A program made the translations under genes and the position numbers. The notes below the pieces were generated by a model. The model was not told the DNA's origin and ran no database searches. It saw nothing but the letters and a program-made list of their open reading frames with translations. Below are positions 36,018 to 48,085 of a stretch of 64,000 nucleotides of DNA, in pieces (the stretch's first letter is position 1; each line of letters begins with the position of its first letter). This stretch comes from Zerene cesonia (taxonomy: Eukaryota > Arthropoda > Insecta > Lepidoptera > Pieridae), in assembly GCF_012273895.1 (NCBI RefSeq), contig NC_052118.1, forward strand, positions 1,178,001 through 1,242,000, in the 5' to 3' direction.

Positions 36018-39000
36018 CAATAGTAATAACTTTGAATAGGAAAGTCCTTTACCCTTATGTGTTATTTTGTGTCAAATGTTATTTAAATCAAATCCTTGTG
36101 CATTATGTTTTACCTGATTCCTGCATGATCTGTTTTAATTAAAATTTATATATAAAGATTATCTTTTATCTTATATTATCAATTCGTTTGAAGTAATACT
36201 TATGACGTCAAAATATAGTGTTAAATCGATGTTATTTTTTGTTGATGCGCATACTATATAGATAGAAAAATAATTTAAAAAGCGAACACTTATTTTTAAA
36301 AGCTAGACAAAATAGTTCGACGGGTATAATCGCCAGTTCTAAATCAATAGTCACACACGAGCGAGAAAACGTGTAATTTTACTTCATTCTCCGTGTTTTA
36401 CATTCTTCCTGTTCCCCGGGAGAGTGTTCCGTCTGAAAACCGGTTATTTCTTACATTCTCTACTAAATTCACAGTTAGGAAATTGAATTTTTCGAATTCC
36501 TCGCCTTGCATTTTCCCACGATTATTTGACCTACCCTACCCGCCTGGTGTATGAGAAACGCGGGCGTTACAAGGGTGACAGGTGTAGTTCAAAGGGTCAA
36601 CATATGCTGGTTGTGTTGGGTTTTTGTTCATGATACAAATGAAAGTCGGTATGTTTTCACGTTTACAGCACCTTATTGTAAAGTAATAGCTTTTTATGCC
36701 ACTAGCGTTGTATGTTATTTAAACATCGATGTCTGGATGTTTGTTCACTGCTGCAATATGAGAGTGTGTACGGAATGGAATTAAAATTTTCTTTGTTCTG
36801 AATAGAGAATGGAATGTAAACACAATATTGGATAAAGCGGAATATCGTTATCTTTCAATTCATTCAAGTATTTTATAATTCTTGTTTTAAATCTTTCAAT
36901 ATGAACCAGAGATAACTATTTCTATGATGGCAGATCACTTACCAAACATATGCGTGTTCGTTGAAAGTATGTACTCTGAAGTATGTTTACAGTTCAATGA
37001 CGTCATCAATAAGGATACTTTTTTTTGCAAAATTGTAAATTTTGTATACATATTTCAGGCCTTTTGACACACTACTGAAGTGGATAATAAACCATAAGCG
37101 GACAAATACACCATGTATTCATACCACCACACAAATGTACATTTTTTAATATTAATAGATGCTCAGCTAGCTTTAGGAATATTGGCTGTTGATAATAATT
37201 TTATACTGCATAATATATCTAATCTGTATAGTGTGATAAGAGATTAATATTTATAAACTCAGCATTGCAGGGACATTAAAATGAATTATCAAATTTAAAC
37301 ATTGAAAACACTGTTGCAATTTTAGCCTAGAACGTGAAATCACAACTGACAGTGACGTATAAACTTCAATCTAAAAACAATGCAGCAGAGTTTAATTTGC
37401 AACAAGCTAAATTTAATAGTTAACTGGCAACCTCATTATGTTAGCCTGCAAATAGTACCGATGATGACATTCTCTATTAAAATTGAAACGTAAAATTGTC
37501 CATTATAGGGGACGATGAAAGCTCTTTACCGATTGAATATTCGATGTGTTTGTACAACCAAGTAAATTACCTTGGCAGACGATAATAAGCACTTGTGTTA
37601 CCTGTTGTAAGAATTATTTACAGTTAATTTTTTTTTATACCAACCACAGATAAGGTAAAAAAAAGGGGCTTCATTAATATAATTATCTGTAACTAAATAT
37701 CTATAGAGTTACTATTACATATGTTATATTTACCTGTTCTTTCTGTAAAACGGCTCGAAGGAACACGTGGGGTTTTAGTCGGTAGGAATTCGACATAACC
37801 CACGGTTCCTGGGGAAACCCAGAGGGCATGGCACCAAATGGATAAGAGTTATAATATATGGTGTTAAAATTTGCAGTGCAGTGTTGCTGTTTTAGAATTC
37901 AATCACATAAAAATTCAGTGTCAAATTGTTGTGTACTTGGAAATATTAAATTTTAAGTAATTTTAGAATCCAGTGTTCTTATAATCTGTAGGTATTATAT
38001 GTTGGAAATTCAAAAGCAGAAAATTTAAATTAAACAAGCTCTTTTTGCAATATTAGCGAAAACAGTTGAAAATGGAAGCTTTCAATAGTCAGCTTGCCGT
38101 GTTACTTATTTAAATGCGAGGTATATTAGGTTGTTTTGTGTTTGAAGTAAGAACGTGATAGTTGAAGAAAATATATTGATCTCGGGGCTTCGTGGTTTCA
38201 CCGAATGAGGAAAATGTTTGTATTTTAATTATTTACTGATCTGCTCTGATAATAGGAAAAGCGAATAAAATCCTAATATTATATGTGTCGTATCCCTAAT
38301 AATACGTAAGTAACTCTGTCAACCTATCGCTATTTTACGACTGAATCACTGAACCTATTTGAATGAAATGTGGTATCATATTATTATATCAATATATGAA
38401 GCTATCATATATAATAGCTTGAGATTTCAGAATTGATATAGGATAGGTTTTAACTTAGAAATTCAACGGGAAGGGAACAATGCTTTTACTAAGCTAGTAT
38501 GTCAACAAACATCCCCTTTTGACTACTAGGACATGGAATTTTACTTCTATGTAACTAACATTAGAGAATAAAATTGAGTTACGTTTTAATTAACAGCCAA
38601 TCGATGTTTCCAGAACTTCTTTTATTGTAAATTCAGCTAAACAAAAACCAAATAACCGGTGCTGAAACCACGGTATGAATCCCGTGGAAAAGATGTGATT
38701 CCCTAGTGTCAAAGAAGTTTGCAAGCCGAATAGTGAAGCAAGGATAAATTTCAAAAAGAACACACGAAAATATGTCTTATCTACACGTAACAAGGGATAT
38801 TTGTAGATAAAATTATGTTGGGAAAGGTTCAAGTTTGAGAAGCAATATTATGGAGCGTCACGGTTACCGACTCATGCTATGTTAACATGTCAAAGATTAT
38901 TCGGAGAAATTACAGATATTAACAAATTGTTACCTATTTTCTCCTTTGTATATATCGTTTTACGTGAATTATAATTGAGATTATATTGAATACGGACTTC

Positions 39001-39314
39001 TGACATTTTTGATATAGATTTCTGTATGCAATGTTTATTGTTTACACAATACTTTTGTCCTTGCGTATAGGTAATATTAAGTTTCACTTACTTTAGGATA
39101 CTTTATTCATAATTGATTATTAAATTTATGTGTCAGAGCCACTAAACGAAGAGTGTAAGAAGTAATGACTTAAATGTTTCATAGTTCGATGAGATAAACC
39201 TTGATGGTACCAGAGAGGTTAGAAACTTTCTCACTCCGGAGGACAGACTGTTATAGGAAATTAAACCGTAATTTTTATATACAATTGAATATGGCACCTT
39301 AAGGAACATTTAAA
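36018..39314. other. AT-rich non-coding sequence, one structured patch
   Basis: No gene was supported. At 37768-37799 an imperfect inverted repeat (GGGTTTTAGTCGG against CGACATAACCC) sits in a GC-richer patch (37750-37840) that looks repeat-derived. The patch 36390-36620 is less AT-rich without coding support. Confidence 0.5.
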
Positions 39315-39470
39315 CGAAAGAGTAGAAGAATTGATCATTTAAATTTATTCGATTGTTGAGGCGGGATCATGGGTGGCCGAGAGTTTTGGCGGTAGCGCGA
39401 TACGGCGAATGACGTGGGTCCAAATCCCGCCCCGTGACCAATTTTTATTCTTTAGAATGTCTCATTTATA
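39315..39470 (+). mobile_element. tRNA-headed SINE-like repeat
   Basis: AAAGAGTAGAAGAATTGATC and CGATTGTTGAGGCGGGATCA lead into a region with GGTGGCCGAGAG (A-box-like) and GGGTCCAAATCC (B-box-like), then CGTGACCAATTTTTATTC. A minus-strand relative is at 49265-49407 and a 3' piece is at 61981-62045. A genuine tRNA is unlikely, since no closing acceptor stem is present. Confidence 0.6.
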
Positions 39471-40625
39471 ATCGAATATATTAACACGACAGTCTTCAGT
39501 TGCCACCCAATGCATTACAACCAGGGTACCTTTAAAAAATGATGATGATGTAAATGCCACATCTGCAGTTTATTCTCTGTAAATGACTAGGTTAAAAGAG
39601 TGCAACGTCTGGAAAGGCACGCTCGCTGCACAGAGCATTTGGCCACAGTGTAATTTAACAACGTCACCGCAACGATGCTCGCTCTGTGCATAATAGGGTT
39701 AGGGTTTAAATACTGTGTCTGTTTTTTACATAATCTATGTCAAAGTTTGTAAAGGATAAATTTGTTAGGTATAAATGTGGTATGGTTAATTGTAAACATG
39801 CAGGCCTAATTGGTAAAGGCGTTGTGGTTTTTATTGCTAATCAAAAGTATGTATAGATGGCGATATTTATGTATTGTCGCATTGGAATTGTGACCATCCA
39901 TTGCGCTCGTATCGTTTAATTTAGATAAAAAAATAAACCCGAATATATTTTTTTCACTATTTTCAGTTATTAGAAAATTCTACATATTGTATCGATAATT
40001 ATATGATTGTTTCAGTTATATATGCATACATTAATTATGCCCATGTCTTATTGCGCATTAAAAAATGTTTTTACACATTAAAAATAAGCCTCTAGCGAAA
40101 GTTACTTATCGTTTCCATTTAACATCTTATAATTATTAGTCATGTAAAATGATTCAGTATTTTTCGAATTTGGACTAACTAATGCGTATCAACAAAATTA
40201 AACGATGTTTTGTATATAATATAGATATGTACATATGTAGTTGATGCATTGTAGATTGATTTGCTGTAGTTTAGTTCCCGGCAAAAAATTTTCTAAGATT
40301 TCGAAGTACTAACACAAGCAATTATGGATTCCTTACAATAATGTCCTTACGTCGTATTTAATAACACTATGTAAGCATAATGTAATATGTACGAGTAATT
40401 GCCCGCATAATTGATACATAATTGTAATTAAGCGGTCATTGAATTCACTTTCGCTTATAATTAAATACATTACATCCAAGAACACGCATAATTTGCGCCT
40501 TCCTTGTATTATCAAATGCTGAGTGCTATTCTTCAAGGTTAAAACAATCTAATGCATTGTTGTTCGTAATTAGTGCTTTATTGTTTATATGGATTGATTA
40601 AAAGATATTAAGTAGCGCTTTGGCT
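39471..40625. other. Non-coding sequence
   Basis: No gene was seen. An imperfect inverted repeat (TGCACAGAGCAT against ATGCTCGCTCTGTGCA) lies at about 39628-39690. Confidence 0.5.
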
Positions 40626-40821
40626 TCCTACTATTATTATTTGATATTATAAATGCGAAAGTTTGTAAGGATGTGTGTGTGTTTGCTGCTCTTTCACGCA
40701 AAAACTACTGGACCGGTTGCAATAAAATTTGGTACGTAGACAGCTGGACAACTGGAATAACATATAGGCAATTTTTTATCCCGATATTCCTACGGGATAC
40801 GGACTTCTACGGCGTAGCTAG
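40626..40821 (+). mobile_element. Lep1-type Helitron lacking its 3' hairpin
   Basis: It has the TCCTACTATTATTATTTGAT head, GCTCTTTCACGC, CAGCTGGACAACTGG and ATCCCGATATTCCTACGGGA blocks, then GGACTTCTACGGCGTAGCTAG. The stem-loop that normally precedes the GCGCAG end is gone, while the terminal CTAG at 40818-40821 remains. Confidence 0.82.
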
Positions 40822-40862
40822 TTCATTATATTCTTTTCAACCGTTTTCAAAAAAATGTAACT

Positions 40863-41010
40863 TTTTATTTCGATTATAGTTTTTTTGGCTTCATTTCCTC
40901 AGAACTTGCAACTGGGTGGACTGATTTTGATTTTTCTTTCATTACTTGCAAGCTGGTGCCTTCCGTGTGGTCCCATTTTATCTTGTCTATTTCTGAAAAA
41001 TTTTGAAAGA
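40863..41010 (+). repeat. Unclassified dispersed repeat
   Basis: TTTTTTTGGCTTCATTTCCT, AACTGGGTGGACTGATTTTG and AAGCTGGTGCCTTCCGTGTG recur near 8430-8520 and, inverted, at 24060-24190. Confidence 0.5.
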
Positions 41011-42159
41011 CGATTCAGTATTTATGTTATAATTAAATAAAAACATGATGATTATTCAATTATTTTTGAATGTATCATTATATATTCATATAATGATACA
41101 GAATTCACATGAAATTATTAACAAGCATATTATTTTGTTTAATAGAAATGGCCGTCTTAGATAATTTTCATCTATCTACGTACGTGTACTATCATTTAAT
41201 GTACGTCTATTTGGATCCGTAAACCGAACCGTTTACGTATCTTAAATAAATGGTCCTTTCTTTTTTTCTTTTAATCTCCTACTTCACAATGCAACCTGCA
41301 GAGTTGTATGCAGAGAGAGTACAGATAGATTATAGTCTGGATTGTGACTGCGAGTGACGCCGTAGATTACAATTAGTATATAATAAATGAAATAATTTGA
41401 AATGATTTATTTTATTCCATATTTAAACAATACAATCAAAAGAAATGGCATATAAATAGTTGGCACTTTATAAAGATACCCTAGTTCCCACACTAGGATC
41501 CCCTGTGTGTAATGAGTGATTAATTAATAGTATAAAATGAGTATTTCTTTCAATTATGTTTAGTAAAGGAGTAATATCTTTCTTCAGAAAACAAAGCATT
41601 AAGCAATATAATCTGGAACAGTTTAAAGAATTAAAGAAACTCAGAGAGCCAATAACTCGTTGCCAGGACTGCTAACTCATTTTCACAACTTCGATACGTG
41701 TTACATCTCACTACGTACGGGCTATTCTCAAAGCCTGAATGATATTTCGTAGGAACGAGTACACTATATTAAACAACAAATAAAATTACAGAAAACAACT
41801 TTATCGCTAGTTGTTTATACAAAATATCTGATATTCCACGATTATTGCAAAAAAAAAATTAAACTATTAATATAGATGCGTTTATAATATATAAGTCTTT
41901 GAAAATCCTGTTTTCTAGTTTAAAAAGTGAAATAGCCTTTAAAAGCTGGAAGCAAAGACGAATTTCCCAAATGTCGAACGCTCCCAGAATAGCTCCCCAC
42001 CCTTCGATATCGTTAGCAACTATTAGACGGGTCGACTTAGCCGTTCGACAAACTTCCGTCTGCCCTTCTGCTCTATTATACACTAATCACTGGCTTATAC
42101 TACTAGAAGCGTTCCATTTCTTTTTTCAACACGCTTTTATTAGCTTATGAAATGAGATA
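41011..42159. other. Non-coding sequence
   Basis: No gene was supported. The patch 41940-42080 is GC-richer and open on both strands, with no recognised family. Confidence 0.45.
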
Positions 42160-42253
42160 TCCTTTATTGTACACTCAACAAAACATAAAATAACAAAATA
42201 ATAGGAAATGTCGTGCAAAAGGCTTTATTGCTCAATAGCAATTTCTTCCAAGC
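42160..42253 (+). repeat. CTTCCAG-CAAC repeat tail
   Basis: TTTATTGTACACTCAACAAA, then ATTGCT CAAT AGCAAT (stem at 42227-42242) and TTCTTCCAAGCAAC. It is related to 7065-7210. The SINE that follows inserted at its right edge. Confidence 0.55.
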
Positions 42254-42265
42254 AACGCAAATTAA

Positions 42266-42574
42266 AAGCAAAAGCAGTGGTGGCTCAGTGGTGAGAACCT
42301 CGGACTTCAAAATCGATAAGTCGGGGTTCGAGACCCGGCGAGCGAGCAGGAAATAAATTGATTTTTCAATTTATCATGTGGATAACATCACCATTGCTTA
42401 AAACGGTGAAGGAAAACATCGTGAGGAAACCGGCCGTCCGAGAATCAAAAGTTCGACGACATGTGACATCTGCCAACCCGCAATTGGCCAGTGTGGTGGA
42501 TTATGGCCTGAACCCTCATAGAAGGTCTGTGTCCCAGCAGTGGGAACATATATGGGCTGATGATGATGATGATG
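42266..42574 (+). mobile_element. Full-length tRNA-derived TGATGATGA SINE
   Basis: This is the most complete copy: A box TGGCTCAGTGGTGA, B box GGTTCGAGACC, the hairpin AAATTGATTTTTCAATTT, the ACGGTGAAGGAAAACATCGT block, GACATGTGACATCTGCCAAC, CCCAGCAGTGGGAACATATA and five GAT units. Perfect 12-bp duplications AACGCAAATTAA lie at 42254-42265 and 42575-42586. It is non-coding and needs a LINE reverse transcriptase in trans. Confidence 0.92.
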
Positions 42575-42852
42575 AACGCAAATTAAGCGGAAGTAATAAA
42601 AATTTAAAATTCAGGAAGACAGTGTAGCTTCAACTGAATGTTTGAACATTTGTATGAAAGGTTACATATAAAGTGTTTCCTCGAGAATAAACTCAAACTT
42701 TGTTCACGTATCAGTCATTGACAATACAAGAATTTCATGAGTTTCTTATAATTGTGATTAGGATCGACAAGATTTATTAATTTTCTTACTTATAAGAGCA
42801 TGGGATAATTTAGTTGATTGGAGCGTATTTTTTATTTGTTTCACTGCATTTT

Positions 42853-42997
42853 TCGGATTGTAATAAACAATATAAAGCGAAAGTTTGTATGTTTGTTTGA
42901 TAGCGCTAATCTCAAGAGAGAGATTATGAACTTTCATTTTTGGATATGTGATCCCTTAATTTTATGTATCACGGGCAAAGTCGCGGCGGATCGCTAG
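42853..42997 (+). mobile_element. Short non-autonomous Helitron
   Basis: Begins TCGGATTGTAATAAACAATA, TAAAGCGAAAGTTTGTATG, and ends CGGGCAAAGTCGCGGCGGAT, CGCTAG with T after it. CTAG is at 42994-42997. The interior differs from the Lep1-type copies. Confidence 0.6.
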
Positions 42998-44834
42998 TTG
43001 TTTGTATAGACCCTTCTAATAGTAAATTAGGGTGATCCCTCTGCATATAGAAATATGTAATACGAGAACAAAAGTTTTCATATTTCAATACAGATTTGAT
43101 GAATTTTTCATCGCGATTCGTGCAGTGGAGTGTCGGTAGAATAAATTTAGGTCGAATTTCGACCGCCGCGCGATACTAGTTTATATGCATTGTTATACTT
43201 TGTTTGTTGCAATGTCGGTACAATCTAAACGTTCATGTTTTCAGTTGAATTGTGGATTTACCAAAAATATTTAGCAGGTGTTGGTAACATATTGACTAAA
43301 TTAAAGTTTTCTTTAATATTTTATTACGCCCAACGGTTCAGTGACTAAGAAAAATTTTAAGTCACATATTTTATTTGGGGTCAATAATTAATATTTTTAT
43401 CCATTGGATGGAGGATGGTTTGATACAAAATATTATTCATATCACCCCTACTAATATAATTAATCAATGCGGAATGCTTTTTACGAGACGAGACTAGTCT
43501 ACAATAACTGCACATTGTTATCGAGATAAAACGAACGAAATGTTGATGATCAAAACCTTCCAGTAGCTGTTATCTCCGGTCACAATACTCTTGGTCAGTG
43601 CTGTTGGAAAGTTGGTAATGTTCACGTTCGGTATCTCACTTAATATATATATGTACAGCATATATATATCATGGGGTAGTTACATCCTGTCTCTGGTAAT
43701 ATTGTCAAAGCAAAAGTGTACGGAAAGTCGTTTTCCGAACGCCTGGGTGTTGAGGATTTAATATATCATAAGTTTAATACAATATTTGGTATACTAAATG
43801 CTTTAATAGAAATTAACAGAAATTACTGACGTCAGAAAAGAGGTTTAAATTGTACACTAGAGAGGTTTTATGTTATTTAGCTTGATACACAAATTAAGTC
43901 AACAAAATATGATGTTCTTAATTCAGGACTTAAAATTAAGGACTTAATTCTTTAAAAATGATAGTTAATTGGAACATCTTGCACAAATAATTACAATAGA
44001 ACATCTCTTCAAGTAAGTTCGTTTAATTGTACTTATGATTTTAATCAAAAAACTACGATTTTTGTCGTCTAATTTAGGCTCGAGACCTTTCTACATTTAG
44101 AAATTCAATCTTATCAAGTAATTGTACACAGAACAGGTTAGGTTTCGAATATGTGTGCCAATCGGTACAAATGAATTTGTATCGCAAGTGTACACTGTCT
44201 GCCGAAAGAAATTACGCAATACTCTAGTTATGTTCCACGTGGGGCCAAAGATAATGGTACAATAGCTTTGAGAACAAAGCTCACAAGTTCACGCGTTTCT
44301 ATTATCAATCATCTATCACGTATTTTACTATAGAAAGGTTGTTTAAAGTGTGAGTAGGAGAAGGGTGTTTTGTGTTTATTTTATTAGTCATTGAAAAGTA
44401 CTTCTATAAAAGTCTTATTGATAAATGTTTGAATTAGAGTTTGAATTGATATACGCTAGGTTATTAAATAAGCGTTGCGAAGATAAAAAAAAAAAAACAA
44501 ATGAATGAAATTAAGAAAAAGTGGTAAAAATTTATATGTGTTATAAAAGATAAATAAAAACATTAGGGTCACACTACAAAATAAAATTAATTTAAAGAAA
44601 ACGTTGGGCAATATAGTTGGCAGCAAGTGTACAAAGGGAGTGAAGGTCTGCCCTGCGTGTGTTTCGACACGACTGGTCTATCTAGTTTTACGGTCTTTGA
44701 CACTAAGTTACAACTTTTTAATTAACATTAAACTTTACACCATATCGAGATTTGTTTGTGGCGTAGAAGTATTTTCAACTGATGTCCTATAAACGAAGAA
44801 GGTCGACTTAAGACGATATATTTTTTTTGGGTTG
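42998..44834. other. AT-rich non-coding sequence
   Basis: No gene was seen. Two ATATATAT runs flank GTACAGC at about 43641-43669. The rest is featureless to my reading. Confidence 0.5.
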
Positions 44835-44905
44835 TTCAATTAATAACTCCGTGGGTTTCTAATCGATTGATGTGATTCTTTTTGTGTTTTATAGAAAATT
44901 ATTGT
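44835..44905 (+). repeat. AACCGATTGAC-family repeat, short copy
   Basis: AATAACTCCGTGGGTTTCTA, ATCGATTGATGTGATTC and TTTGTGTTTTATAGAAAATT follow the family order. Confidence 0.55.
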
Positions 44906-45342
44906 CATTATTGTCAATAATTGCAGAAAATATTAATTCTTAGAAAAGTTTTTTTTTTATTATTGTTACATTGCTATAAATACTACACATTCAATTTTTC
45001 AATATTCGAAAAACGATTGCGGATACGATGGATGAGGCGAGATACGAAACTGCATTCTTTGACATATCGGAGCGACACCTACTTGGCCACCTATTCAAAA
45101 TTTTCTGGTAAACATTTATTTCCAGTTTTTTAATGTTGTAGAAATATTAATTATATTTTGGATTTATGTTTATATTGAAATGAAATAAAGTCGTTTAAAT
45201 AAACACGTTTATGCTAGAGAAATACATATATTTCAACACGTCATGCAAAATAAATTACTATAAAACATAGTTTCAGTTATATGTACACAAGAGATATAAT
45301 AAATATATAAAATATAGAAAAAAAAAATCATCAATTGATATA

Positions 45343-45603
45343 GGATTCGAGCACGCTTCGGGTAATAGTGGGCCAGCTCGCACTGGGAAAGGTCCTACCG
45401 CAACCTGTCATCGGCGTGACAGAAGCGTTCTTTACTGAGCTATCGTTACGTTTTCTGTGTTTATCAGCTGGGTGCTTATGACCTTTGCGGCCTTCCCAGT
45501 GCATTCCTTTGTTCCCGTCTTCCATATCACTGGTCGTGAAGCGGGCAACGCGTTTGCAGAGGTCTTCCTTCTCCAAATGTAAATGGGCAGTGGTAATCGG
45601 GTA
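45343..45603 (+). repeat. LINE/SINE-tail repeat, diverged copy
   Basis: GAGCACGCTTCGGGTAATAG, GGGCCAGCTCGCACTGGGAA, GTCATCGGCGTGAC, a scrambled middle, then GCGGGCAACGCGTTTGCAGA and AATGGGCAGTGGTAATCGGG match the family block order. No A-tail was seen. Confidence 0.6.
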
Positions 45604-47099
45604 CCTAATAGTAACAATATACCAATTCCATCCGCACCATCTGGATGGTTAACGGTCCATCACCATACGCTTGATGCTTGATGAGCTTTGTTTTGCTTTG
45701 ATAGTATCTGATTCAGAGTTCGGTTACCCCAGAGCTGGTATAATCTATCTTCTTAAAATATTCTTAAAATATGATTGTGTGTCTAACATTCAGTGGTAGT
45801 TGTAGAATTCAATTCATGTTTTCATGCGCGGTCTTGATGTCGTTTTGTATATCTTGATAATATAATGAAAGTGAAACAATGGACATTTGAATTAATAGTC
45901 TTTAGTGCATAAGATTTCACTATCGTGTTTATGTTGGCGCAAATGTCGTTCCGGGCTGGTGAAGGTACAGTCGTGACGGAATTCTATTTTATTATTGTTT
46001 TTTTACATTATTTTTAGGGTAATATCAAATTGAAAAAATGCAAAAAACTTTCCTCATTGTCTGATGTTAAGCACACAATTATATAACATGTATTTGTTGT
46101 TAATATGTTTCATGGAATGACGTGATAGCAGTTTAATTATTATTACTTAATCTATATATACTAATCGATTACAAATACTATGTTTTGGCGTAATTACATT
46201 AATATATCGGTACTAAAAACGTTCACAGAATTAACTCGCAAAGTTTCCACCTTAATTAGTTTAGTTATCGACCAGTAATAAATATCCAAACTTTGGCATT
46301 TATAATAATAGATGGATTGCCGCTTTATCTTGTCCAATGGCGTTATTAATTGACCCGATCTCAAGTGAAAAACGAAAGGTTAAATGCCATAATAACAATA
46401 GCACAAAAAAATGATTGAAGTTCGATTCAAGGTAATATCATCAATCATACATTTAAATAATATGTTTGTTGTTATTATATATGGGAAAAACATAAATAAT
46501 GAGGTTTTGTTGCAAAAAAAGTGTTCAAAATTAAAGTTAAAGTAGTTTGATTCTTAAATATACGATTTCCAGTGTACAGAATTGCACAATATCAATATAT
46601 AAGATAAGAGAATAATGTCCAATATTGAATGTGAGCTATTCATCGAGTCTATCTGTTATCACAATCATGCTCAAAATTCAAATGTTTTTATTAATCGTCT
46701 AGCCTAGATGATCAACTAATTTGAAAATTCCGAAACTATAAAATAAACGTACAAGTTATAATATTTGGTTTGATTTATTATAAAATCTCTTCACATAGAT
46801 CCTTTTCATTAAAATGTTGTTATGTTTAAGTAAACCGTATTAATGCCATGTAAATGTTACAAAATGTTTGTTTTAAATTTGCATTCGACTGTACCAAAGT
46901 GGTCCATACGGGATATTTCACCAATAGGCAACAATTACGAGCGCCGGTTGCGTAAGCGCAAACTTCACTAAGGTACACTGACACCTAGTTTTTTTATGAT
47001 TGGACTAATCTAAAACCTTTATTTTTGAAATTAATTAAAATATCTATATTATTAACGTACTACCATGCATGTTTTTACCACAATTAAATTTATATTGAA
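45604..47099. other. AT-rich non-coding sequence
   Basis: No gene was recognised. A short possible Helitron head remnant (CTTTGGCATTTATAATAATA) lies near 46291-46311. Confidence 0.45.
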
Positions 47100-47325
47100 C
47101 TAGCTTTTGCCCGCAGCTTCGCCCGCGCGGTCTTAATAAATTTTCATGGTACAAACCTTTATCCACTACTTTATCACCTTTGGGGTAGAATTTATCAAAA
47201 TACCTTTATTAGTGGATGCCTATGTCATAACATCTATCTGTATGGCAAATTTTTAACCCGATCCGAATGTGCGTTGATAGATCGCTATGTCAGTTGTAAA
47301 GGTGACCACCTTTGATGACTGATGT
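47100..47325 (-). mobile_element. Non-autonomous Helitron, third family
   Basis: CTAG at 47100-47103 preceded by A. On the minus strand a GCGCGGGCGAAGCTGCGGGC hairpin region precedes it. The interior has ACCATGAAAATTTATTAAG, AAATTCTACCCCAAAGG and GATCGGGTTAAAAATTTGCC. The same blocks occur on the plus strand at 63740-63935. It lies about 0.6 kb upstream of the cuticular protein gene's start. Confidence 0.75.
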
Positions 47326-47946
47326 AATGGAAACTCGCCTACTTTTAGATCTCACATTTTTAAAGAACAGCAGTTGTTATAGATACTAATAAAGCAAAGA
47401 AATAGAGTTTAATACTTCTTCTAAATGTATACGTACTTCGATTTTGGATTTTGCGGACTCATTTAGATCTCCATTATTTCTTTTCTCGTTACGCGGTGAA
47501 GACCACAGTCGAGCATATTTTTGTATTAATTTGGCTCTCCTTTTTAACATTTATGTTTTTGATACGGCCAAGAAATATGTTCAATTATATCTTTATCAAT
47601 ATAGTTCGTATAAAATCCCTACTAAGATATAACAGAGCTTGTTAAAATGTTTTTCTATCTCCGTCTTTTTTTCATAACACAATAACATATCCCCTCTTCT
47701 TAAAACAGCAGAAATTAATCAACTCTGCAGTTAAAGTTCTTGCTATGTCTATAAAAGTATAAGCTGAATTCTATTACCATAAAGTTTGGTAGTTTTTAAG
47801 TAATCTGTTAAACTAATAGTCCAAAGAATTATTATTATTATTTTATTAACGCCTAAATTTAACTACAAGCTATTAACAAATCTACTTAATTTTGCCCGGC
47901 CTTTCACCTTACCACTTGGTTCGGTACGGTGGGTAACTAACAGTCA

Positions 47947-47998
47947 TCAGTGAGCTATTGACCAGTGTGCACCACAGGATAATTGAGAAGCTACCAAC
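47947..47998 (+). promoter_or_regulatory. Possible initiator and 5' leader of the cuticular protein gene
   Basis: TCAGT at 47947-47951 matches the arthropod initiator motif and lies about 50 bases before the ATG. No TATA box is seen about 30 bases upstream. GGATA near +29 is a weak downstream-promoter-element-like match. All of this is inference; the true transcription start is unknown. Confidence 0.3.
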
Positions 47999-48085
47999 AT
48001 GTGTGGGGAAATGGGCAAGGCTGTGCTGCGGGCGCTGACGGGGGCTCTACTCTGTGGTCTCGTATCTGATGCTGCATATTTACAA
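47999..48085 (+). CDS. Exon 1: signal peptide
   Basis: Codes residues 1-29 and ends in CAA before the donor GTAAGT (48086-48091). The hydrophobic core is followed by small residues (SDAA) suitable for signal peptidase. Putting the signal peptide alone on a first exon behind a long intron is common in insect cuticle genes. Confidence 0.88.

Noticed and set aside
39368..39440. A functional tRNA gene on the plus strand (GGTGGCCGAGAG ... GGGTCCAAATCC)
   Set aside because: A- and B-box-like motifs are present, but no closing acceptor stem or clear anticodon arm could be drawn, and a related copy at 49.3 kb shows it is a dispersed repeat.
39710..39725. Telomere-like TTAGGG repeat
   Set aside because: Only about two imperfect units; insect telomeres use TTAGG, and no array is present.
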